Below are positions 1 to 4,853 of a stretch of DNA of 10,055 nt, one piece after another. Made by a program: the position numbers and the translations under genes. The notes under the pieces were generated by a model. It saw nothing but the letters and a program-made list of their open reading frames with translations. It searched no databases and was not told the origin of the DNA. Numbering within the stretch: position 1 is the first letter of the stretch; each line of letters opens with the position of its first letter. The DNA is from Sideroxydans sp. (GTDB lineage: Bacteria; Pseudomonadota; Gammaproteobacteria; Burkholderiales; Gallionellaceae), in contig JAGVFD010000081.1 of NCBI GenBank assembly GCA_020057805.1, positions 1 to 10,055 on the forward strand. Reading direction: 5' to 3'.

Positions 1-1
1 A

Positions 2-607
2 GTTTCTCTGGCGATGATCATCCCATCTTGGGGTGGTGCGATGAACGGTATGATGACTTTGTCTGGTGCATGGGACAAATTGCGCACCGACTACATCTTG
101 CGCTTCTTGGTTGTGGCTCTGGCGTTCTACGCGATGTCCACATTCGAAGGCCCAGTGATGTCTATCAAGACTGTGAATGCACTGTCTCACTACACTGACT
201 GGACGGTTGGTCACGTTCACTCTGGCGCGTTGGGCTGGATGGCGATGGTTGCCTACGGCGCGATGTACCACATGATTAAAAAATTGTGGGGCGTAGAGAA
301 GATGTACTCCGAAAGTCTGGTGAACGTCCACTTCTGGTTGGCGACTATCGGTACCGTTATCTATGTTGTTGCAATGTGGGTCTCTGGCATTATGCAGGGT
401 CTGATGTGGCGCGACTATGACGAGTACGGCACACTGACCTATACCTTCGTTGAATCGGTTTCCGCAATGCATCCGTACTACGCGATGCGTGCAATCGGCG
501 GCCTGATTTTCAACATCGGTACTTGGATCGCTCTGTACAACATCGTGATGACTGTGCGCACAGCAAGTGCGGCGCGCAGTGCAAGCGGTGTTCCAGCTAA
601 CGCATAA
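2..607 (+). CDS. ccoN: cbb3-type cytochrome c oxidase subunit I, CcoN (3' part; 5' end outside window)
   Basis: Catalytic haem-copper subunit of the inner-membrane cbb3 oxidase, which reduces O2 to water. Only the last 201 codons are present; the frame is open from base 2. Seen directly: hydrophobic helices throughout and the helix-X signature [10 protein letters not shown], with histidine codons at 212-214 and 218-220. By family knowledge these are the axial ligands of high-spin haem b3 and low-spin haem b. The conserved STFEGP motif, with its Glu codon at 146-148, lies upstream. The N-terminal part with the CuB histidines and the promoter are outside the window. The stop codon overlaps the ccoO Shine-Dalgarno (TAAGGAG, 605-611), so translation of the two is probably coupled. 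The C-terminus ends in a small Ala/Ser-rich tail. The identification is secure. Confidence 0.97.
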   Translation, partial: VSLAMIIPSWGGAMNGMMTLSGAWDKLRTDYILRFLVVALAFYAMSTFEGPVMSIKTVNALSHYTDWTVGHVHSGALGWMAMVAYGAMYHMIKKLWGVEKMYSESLVNVHFWLATIGTVIYVVAMWVSGIMQGLMWRDYDEYGTLTYTFVESVSAMHPYYAMRAIGGLIFNIGTWIALYNIVMTVRTASAARSASGVPANA

Positions 608-618
608 GGAGTGACAAC

Positions 619-1431
619 ATGTCTGATCACGACACACTTTATTCGACCAAACTTCAGGACAAAGTAGAGCGCAGCACGCTCCTGATGTTTGTTCTTACCG
701 CAATCGCAGTAGCGATTGGCGGTATCGTAGAAATCGTTCCACTGTTCTATCTGCCTAACACAGCGATGTGTTCCAGCGCTTTGGCTGGGGCAGATGCAAC
801 GTGTAACAACACGCAGCACAAAGATGCCAATGGCAATGTAATCCCGATGGACAAAATCATCTGGAATCCAGAAACTTCAGCACATAAAACGCTGAACGAC
901 TGGGTGCCTGGTGATGGCGTGCGTCCTTACAAGCCTTTGGAATTGGCTGGCCGTAACGTATATATCCGTGAAGGTTGCTTCTTGTGCCACTCGCAGATGA
1001 TTCGTCCATTCCGTGATGAAAAGGATCGTTATGGTCACTACAACATCGCTGAAGAATCAATGTACGACCACACTTACCAATGGGGCTCCAAGCGTACAGG
1101 TCCTGATCTGGCTCGCGTCGGTGGTAAGTATTCGGATGAATGGCATAAACGTCATTTGAAGTATCCACGTGAAGTTGTGCCTGAATCGGTTATGCCTAAC
1201 TATTTCTGGTTGGAAGCTAAATCTGTAGATGTTGCAGAGACAGTGCAAACCATGAAAGTGTTGACAATCATGCCATTCAACCCAGTGCCTAAGACTATCT
1301 ACACCGACGAAGTTATCGCTGGTGCGTCGGCTGAGTTGGAAGGTAAGACTGACATGGATGCGCTGATCGCCTACCTGCAAGGCATGGGTAATCACGTCAA
1401 GTTCGAAGAAGGCGTGAACTACCGTGATTAA
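619..1431 (+). CDS. ccoO: cbb3-type cytochrome c oxidase subunit II, CcoO (mono-haem c, with an insertion)
   Basis: Membrane-anchored monohaem cytochrome c subunit that passes electrons to CcoN. 270 aa; ATG at 619 with SD AAGGAG at 606-611, 7 nt spacing. One N-terminal TM helix (about residues 20-44) ends in the family motif VEIVPLF. The c-haem motif is C120-F-L-C123-H124, followed by SQMIRPFRDE, WGSKRTGPDLARVGGKYSDEWH and the probable axial Met192 in VMPNY, all typical of CcoO. Odd feature: known CcoO proteins are near 200 aa and have about 17 residues between the VPLF helix end and the RPY...GR.YIREGC segment. Here that stretch is about 60 residues (roughly 44-103) and carries Cys51 and Cys62. 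A shorter extra stretch lies near residues 218-226 (around NPVPKTIY), and the C-terminus is a little extended. The frame is intact, so this is a genuine insertion and not a frameshift artefact. Confidence 0.98.
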   Translation: MSDHDTLYSTKLQDKVERSTLLMFVLTAIAVAIGGIVEIVPLFYLPNTAMCSSALAGADATCNNTQHKDANGNVIPMDKIIWNPETSAHKTLNDWVPGDGVRPYKPLELAGRNVYIREGCFLCHSQMIRPFRDEKDRYGHYNIAEESMYDHTYQWGSKRTGPDLARVGGKYSDEWHKRHLKYPREVVPESVMPNYFWLEAKSVDVAETVQTMKVLTIMPFNPVPKTIYTDEVIAGASAELEGKTDMDALIAYLQGMGNHVKFEEGVNYRD

Positions 1432-1633
1432 ACTGTTGGAATACTTTGGCATGGATGCGCAAGCCATGACGACCAACGATTGGCTGGGGGTGTTCTTCCT
1501 GCTGGTTGCTGCGATTGGAATGGTGGCCGCCTATGTCATGGTGTTCCGGCCGTCCAACAAGGAACGTTTCGAATCTCAGGCCTCTATGGCGCTGGATGAC
1601 GAAGACCCTATCAAATTGGGAGAAAAAAGATGA
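1424..1633 (+). CDS. ccoQ: cbb3-type cytochrome c oxidase small subunit, CcoQ/FixQ
   Basis: Small single-TM subunit that stabilises the cbb3 complex and its contact with CcoP. Seen: one hydrophobic helix (about residues 21-41) followed by FRPSNKERFE and an acidic tail with DDED, the usual FixQ pattern. It lies between ccoO and ccoP as in other cco operons. The longest frame starts at GTG 1424, overlaps ccoO by 8 nt and gives 69 aa. ATG codons at 1451 (60 aa) and 1466 (55 aa, starting MTTNDW) are closer to the usual CcoQ length. A GGA at 1438-1440 gives the 1451 start a weak SD, so the start is unresolved. The stop overlaps the ccoP start (ATGA, 1630-1633), which implies translational coupling. 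Confidence 0.9.
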   Translation: MIKLLEYFGMDAQAMTTNDWLGVFFLLVAAIGMVAAYVMVFRPSNKERFESQASMALDDEDPIKLGEKR

Positions 1634-2517
1634 GTGATAAACATAATGCAGGTGACGTGCCAACCACTGGCCACGTTTGGGATGACGACTTGGGCGATTA
1701 CATCAATCAACCGCCAAAGTGGTGGATGTTGGGTCTAACAGCTAGCGCGATTTGGGTGGTTGTATATTGGATTTTCTATCCGTCTATTCCACTGTCCAAT
1801 GGGGGGAGTTTTTTCCCGGGCGTAGGCGGCTGGACAGCGATTAAAGAAATGGAAGCTGACAAGAGTGTGGTGGACGAAGTGCGCGGCAAGTACGAAGCCA
1901 AGCTCAAGGACATGACGCCAGCAGCCATTTTGGCAGACGGCGACTTGACAGAATACGTTACACGTTCTGGCAAGGTGTTGTTTGGTGATAATTGCGCAGC
2001 CTGTCACGGTCAAAATGGTGTGGGCACAAAAGACAAGCAAGGCTTGTTTGCTCCCATCCTGAATGACGATGACTGGCTGTTCGGCGGTAAAATTGATGAC
2101 ATCCACACAACCATCGTTGGCGGTCGCCAAGGCATGATGATGGCGCACAAGGACATGTTGTCTCCAGAGGAAGTTGACACACTGGCTAACGCAGTTGCTG
2201 CGGGCACACCTACTGCTACTCCGTTGTTCACGGACAAAGGCTGCGTGGCTTGCCACGGTGCGGATGGTAAGGGTATGCAAGCCATGGGATCGGCTAACCT
2301 GACGGACAGCGTATGGCGTTTTGATAGTTCGGTTGAAGGTATCAAATACACTATCAATAACGGCGTTAATGCAGGCACACCCGAAACGCGCGTAGCTGTA
2401 ATGCCGGCGTTCCAAGGTGCGAAGCTGTCTGATGCTGAAATCAAGAAGCTGGCTGTTTATGTCTACAAGTTTGGTGGCGGTCAGGCTGACGCTCAAGTAG
2501 CACCTGCTGCCCAGTAA
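1630..2517 (+). CDS. ccoP: cbb3-type cytochrome c oxidase subunit III, CcoP (di-haem c)
   Basis: Dihaem cytochrome c subunit that takes electrons from soluble cytochrome c or the bc1 complex and hands them to CcoO. 295 aa, the usual length. SD GGGAG at 1618-1622. Domains: a cytoplasmic N-terminal segment with the FixP motif DDLGDYINQPPKWW (residues 18-32), a TM helix (about 33-53), then two periplasmic cytochrome c domains. Haem sites are C122-A-A-C125-H126 and C205-V-A-C208-H209. The probable axial methionines lie in GRQGMMM (169-171) and in RVAVMPAF (Met259). NDDDWLFGG between the haem sites is the family's NLTDNDWLYGG-like motif. The C-terminal tail is Ala/Gln-rich. This is the last classical subunit gene of the operon; the hairpin and 44-codon gene follow. 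Confidence 0.98.
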   Translation: MSDKHNAGDVPTTGHVWDDDLGDYINQPPKWWMLGLTASAIWVVVYWIFYPSIPLSNGGSFFPGVGGWTAIKEMEADKSVVDEVRGKYEAKLKDMTPAAILADGDLTEYVTRSGKVLFGDNCAACHGQNGVGTKDKQGLFAPILNDDDWLFGGKIDDIHTTIVGGRQGMMMAHKDMLSPEEVDTLANAVAAGTPTATPLFTDKGCVACHGADGKGMQAMGSANLTDSVWRFDSSVEGIKYTINNGVNAGTPETRVAVMPAFQGAKLSDAEIKKLAVYVYKFGGGQADAQVAPAAQ

Positions 2518-2529
2518 TGCTGTGTCATT

Positions 2530-2553
2530 CTGTGCGGAAGTGATTCCGCACAG
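2530..2553 (+). other. Perfect 10-bp hairpin with GUGA tetraloop, between ccoP and the small gene
   Basis: CTGTGCGGAA (2530-2539), loop GTGA (2540-2543), TTCCGCACAG (2544-2553): ten consecutive Watson-Crick pairs. In RNA the loop is GUGA, which fits the stable GNRA class. No T-run follows, so it does not look like an intrinsic terminator. It begins 13 nt after the ccoP stop, and the SD of the 44-codon gene (2563-2568) starts 10 nt after it. A role in mRNA 3'-end protection or in setting expression relative to ccoNOQP is inferred. Confidence 0.75.
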
Positions 2554-2574
2554 ATCAATCATAAGGAGATAAAA

Positions 2575-2709
2575 ATGGGTAACGATATGGTTGTTTGGGG
2601 TGTGGTGATTGCCCTGTTAGGTTCGATTGCCGTTCCCGCATGGTTGTTCTACGTGACAATTCGCAATGCGAGTAAAAAGGCTGAAGACGAAGGCCGCAAT
2701 AATAAGTAA
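2575..2709 (+). CDS. Small single-TM protein (44 aa) at the end of the ccoNOQP operon, function unknown
   Basis: ATG at 2575 with a strong SD (AAGGAG, 2563-2568, 6 nt spacing), 44 codons, stop TAA at 2707-2709. The protein has a short polar N-terminus (MGNDM), one hydrophobic segment (about residues 6-28, VVWGVVIALLGS then PAWLFYVTI) and a charged Lys/Glu/Asp/Arg/Asn-rich C-terminus. That makes it a bitopic inner-membrane peptide, probably with N-out/C-in topology by the positive-inside rule. It is co-directional with ccoNOQP and lies ahead of the shared terminator. I do not recognise the family. Position and size suggest an accessory oxidase subunit or assembly peptide. Precedents for extra small cbb3 components exist (CcoM of Pseudomonas stutzeri; a small conserved gene beside ccoP in campylobacters), but I cannot show homology to either. 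It could also be a second CcoQ-like peptide, though the FixQ RFE motif is absent. Confidence 0.7.
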   Translation: MGNDMVVWGVVIALLGSIAVPAWLFYVTIRNASKKAEDEGRNNK

Positions 2710-2730
2710 TTGTAGTGACGGCATTTGAAG

Positions 2731-2755
2731 GAGGAGAGCTTGCTCTCCTCTTTTT
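2731..2755 (+). terminator. Rho-independent terminator of the ccoNOQP operon
   Basis: GAGGAGAG (2731-2738), loop CTTG, CTCTCCTC (2743-2750): eight consecutive Watson-Crick pairs followed at once by TTTTT (2751-2755). A G·T and two A-T pairs (2728-2730 with 2751-2753) could extend the stem into the T-run. It lies 21 nt after the stop of the 44-codon gene. It separates the structural operon from ccoG, which therefore probably has its own promoter. Confidence 0.9.
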
Positions 2756-2764
2756 CATTCTGTG

Positions 2765-2821
2765 CAAAATATCACTGAAGCGGTTTTATTGAGCCAGTAA
2801 AATCGCCCCAATAATATTTTG
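2765..2821. repeat. 57-nt near-palindrome (nested inverted repeats) upstream of ccoG
   Basis: One dyad axis at base 2793. Outer arms CAAAATAT (2765-2772) and ATATTTTG (2814-2821) match perfectly. Inner arms GCGGTTTTA (2780-2788) and TAAAATCGC (2798-2806) match except for one G·T. Pairing can continue into the loop (2789-2791 with 2795-2797), leaving AGC as the apex. In total, of 27 opposed positions, 21 are Watson-Crick, 2 are G·U and 4 mismatch. It begins 10 nt after the terminator T-run and overlaps the candidate ccoG promoter. It could be an operator, a leader RNA hairpin or a small dispersed palindromic repeat; the sequence does not decide which. Confidence 0.7.
2789..2817 (+). promoter_or_regulatory. 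Candidate sigma-70 promoter for ccoGHIS
   Basis: TTGAGC (2789-2794, 4/6 to TTGACA), a 17-nt spacer, and TAATAT (2812-2817, 4/6 to TATAAT). This predicts a start near 2824 and a leader of roughly 50 nt before the ccoG GTG. The upstream terminator calls for a promoter here, and this is the best-spaced match I found. I see no convincing FNR box (TTGAT-N4-ATCAA) in this gap. Promoter calls by eye are weak evidence. Confidence 0.35.
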
Positions 2822-2872
2822 GAGTTTGCCATTAAGAGCGAACTTTCCCTCTATATACCTAGGAGTGTGAGC

Positions 2873-4318
2873 GTGAATCAAGAAGTCAAAAAAGAAGAAG
2901 TTCCACAGCAAGAAGCAGGTGAAGTCACCACTATTTATCGCGAGTTTGAAACGTGGACGGTCAATATGGGTGATAAGACCATCCATGCTAAACGCATGTC
3001 TGGATTTTTTCGCACCTTCAAGGATCGCGCGCAATTGGCGTTGTGGTTGCCGTTCTTTCTCTTTCCGTATGTGCGCTGGAATGGCAAACAGGCCATCTTG
3101 TTTGACATCGACCATCGTCAATTCCACTTCTTTAATTTAACTGTATTGCCACAAGATATTTGGATGCTCTCGCTTATCTTGTTGGTGGCGGCAATGACAC
3201 TGTTTGCGGTGACATCGGTTGCCTCGCGCGTTTGGTGTGGTTACTTCTGCTTTCAAACTGCTTGGACAGATTGGTTCACTTGGATTGAAGAGAAAATAGA
3301 AGGCAATCCAACCGCTCGCCGCAAGCTGGAAACAGCGCCTTGGGATGCGGATAAAATTAAGAAAAAGGGGTTGAAACACATGGCATGGGCAGCCCTTGCC
3401 CTGCTCACAGGCATTAGCTTCTCAATCTGGTTTGTGGACGCTTTTGATTACTGGAACAGCCTCATTCATCTTCAATTGCCGTTGGTGGGTTGGGTGACAT
3501 TATTTGCTTTCTTTGCTGGAACCTACATTCTTGCAGGGCTTTTGCGTGAACAGACTTGCATCTGGCTGTGTCCGTATGCACGCATCCAAGCTGTGATGAG
3601 CGACGCGCAAACTATCATGCCCACTTACGATTACACACGCGGTGAGCCACGTGGGAAAATCCGCCGTGGTGCTGAAGTGGTTGCGCCACAGGGCGATTGC
3701 ATTGACTGTTTCCAATGCGTGCAAGTGTGCCCAACCGGTGTAGATATTCGCAATGGGCAGCAGTTGGGTTGTATCACGTGTGGTTTGTGTATTGATGCAT
3801 GTGATTCCATCATGGATAAAATCGGCAAGCCACAAGGCCTCATTCGTTACGCATCGTTGGATGAGTTGGATGGAAAGCCTGCCAAAAAGATGTATCAACA
3901 TCCGCGTACGCTGGTCTACATTGGCATCATCACCTTGGCGCTAGGCGGCATTGTGTGGGGATTAACTCACTTAGGTTCAATGACGCTGAAAATTATGCAT
4001 GAGCGTCAACCGCTCTATGTGAGTATGAGTGATGGTTCTATTCAAAATAAATACGATTTCAAGTTGCTCAACAAAACGGACAAAGACTTCCAAGTTAAAG
4101 TCACGGCCGAAGGTGGCATCAAAGATCAAATCATTATTGGGGCGGAACATGAACCCGTAATTCATCATGGTCGCGGCACGTCGTTCACCATTTTTGTTAA
4201 AGCCCCCGGCAAGTTTGCCAACAAAGACGTGACGCCTATCCAGTTCCGCGTTGAAAGTGTAAATGACCCGATGGTGTTCGCTGAATACACGAGCCAGTTT
4301 TACGCCCCTAAAAAATAA
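2873..4318 (+). CDS. ccoG: CcoG (RdxA/FixG) polyferredoxin-like membrane protein, cbb3 maturation
   Basis: Inner-membrane protein with two [4Fe-4S] sites, described in Rhodobacter as a cupric reductase that supplies Cu(I) for cbb3 assembly. I place the start at GTG 2873 (481 aa), with SD AGGAG at 2861-2865 and 7 nt spacing. The frame is open upstream to a TTG at 2819, but that start has no good SD. A GTG at 2867 is too close to the SD. In order: cytoplasmic N-terminus; TM helices; CGYFC (Cys122/126) and CIWLCPYAR (Cys229/233), the NapH/FixG-type motifs; and ferredoxin clusters C276xxC279xxC282xxxC286P and C300xxC303xxC306xxxC310. A further TM (about residues 344-366) is followed by a periplasmic Ig-like C-terminal domain (KYDFKLLNKTD onward). 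It heads the maturation operon; ccoH follows after 11 nt. Confidence 0.97.
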   Translation: MNQEVKKEEVPQQEAGEVTTIYREFETWTVNMGDKTIHAKRMSGFFRTFKDRAQLALWLPFFLFPYVRWNGKQAILFDIDHRQFHFFNLTVLPQDIWMLSLILLVAAMTLFAVTSVASRVWCGYFCFQTAWTDWFTWIEEKIEGNPTARRKLETAPWDADKIKKKGLKHMAWAALALLTGISFSIWFVDAFDYWNSLIHLQLPLVGWVTLFAFFAGTYILAGLLREQTCIWLCPYARIQAVMSDAQTIMPTYDYTRGEPRGKIRRGAEVVAPQGDCIDCFQCVQVCPTGVDIRNGQQLGCITCGLCIDACDSIMDKIGKPQGLIRYASLDELDGKPAKKMYQHPRTLVYIGIITLALGGIVWGLTHLGSMTLKIMHERQPLYVSMSDGSIQNKYDFKLLNKTDKDFQVKVTAEGGIKDQIIIGAEHEPVIHHGRGTSFTIFVKAPGKFANKDVTPIQFRVESVNDPMVFAEYTSQFYAPKK

Positions 4319-4329
4319 GGATAGATACG

Positions 4330-4839
4330 ATGATTTCGCAAGATCAAAAATCGGGGTTTCGCAACCCGTGGGTGTTAAGTTTGATTGGTCTGATTTTGTT
4401 GGTGCTGGCTGTTAACACCACCTTTATTTGGTTTGCAACGCACAATAAATCTATGCTGGTTGATCGTGAATACAAGACTAAAGATCGCAAGACGAATGCC
4501 GAAGTATTGAGCGAGTTGGGCGCACAACAAGCGCTGGCATGGCAAACGACAATTAAGAAACCGAAAGCCCTCGTGATGAATCAGCCCACGATGTATGAAA
4601 TCAGCGTGGTGGATAAAGAGGGTAAGCCGGTGAGCGGGCTGATGGAAGTTGAAGCCTATCGCGCCTCCGATGCCAGCAAAGACTTTATGACACCTTTCAA
4701 AGAAGTTTCCACGGGCAACTATCAAGGCTATGTTACTTTTCCTTTGAAAGGCTATTGGGAGTTGCATATTCACCTTAAACGTGGGACTGACGAATTTACG
4801 GTGGATACAGACCGCTTCAAAGTCGAAGAACACGTTTAA
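4330..4839 (+). CDS. ccoH: CcoH/FixH, cbb3 oxidase assembly protein
   Basis: Bitopic membrane protein needed for cbb3 assembly or stability; in Rhodobacter, CcoH stays associated with the oxidase. 169 aa, typical for FixH. ATG at 4330 with an AAGGA SD (4317-4321) that overlaps the ccoG stop. Seen: a short cytoplasmic N-terminus, NPWVLSLIGLILLVLAVNTTF as the TM helix (about residues 12-36), then a periplasmic beta-rich domain. The WELHIHLKRG segment near residues 139-148 matches the family's C-terminal WDL.I...R pattern, and FTVDTDRFKVE ends the fold. It sits in the conserved slot between ccoG and ccoI, 14 nt before ccoI. The protein has few sharp motifs, so the call rests on size, topology, this end motif and the gene order. 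Confidence 0.94.
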   Translation: MISQDQKSGFRNPWVLSLIGLILLVLAVNTTFIWFATHNKSMLVDREYKTKDRKTNAEVLSELGAQQALAWQTTIKKPKALVMNQPTMYEISVVDKEGKPVSGLMEVEAYRASDASKDFMTPFKEVSTGNYQGYVTFPLKGYWELHIHLKRGTDEFTVDTDRFKVEEHV

Positions 4840-4853
4840 GGTAGTCAGCATCA

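Noticed and set aside
1735..2562. Long open frame on the minus strand opposite ccoP (275 codons)
   Set aside because: It lies wholly antisense to ccoP and its downstream hairpin, has no family-like motifs, and reads as a by-product of ccoP codon use.
2789..2802. Possible FNR box upstream of ccoG (TTGAG-CCAG-TAAAA)
   Set aside because: The left half matches 4/5 but the right half only about 2/5, so it is not a credible FNR site. The symmetry belongs to the longer palindrome.
2852..2857. TATATA as a -10 element for ccoG
   Set aside because: Its best -35 (TTGCCA, 2826-2831) is 20 nt away, and the resulting start would fall inside the ccoG SD.
2819..2872. In-frame extension of ccoG back to a TTG at 2819
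   Set aside because: The added residues have no good SD before the TTG, and the extension overlaps the palindrome and candidate promoter. The GTG at 2873 has AGGAG at ideal spacing and gives the normal family length.
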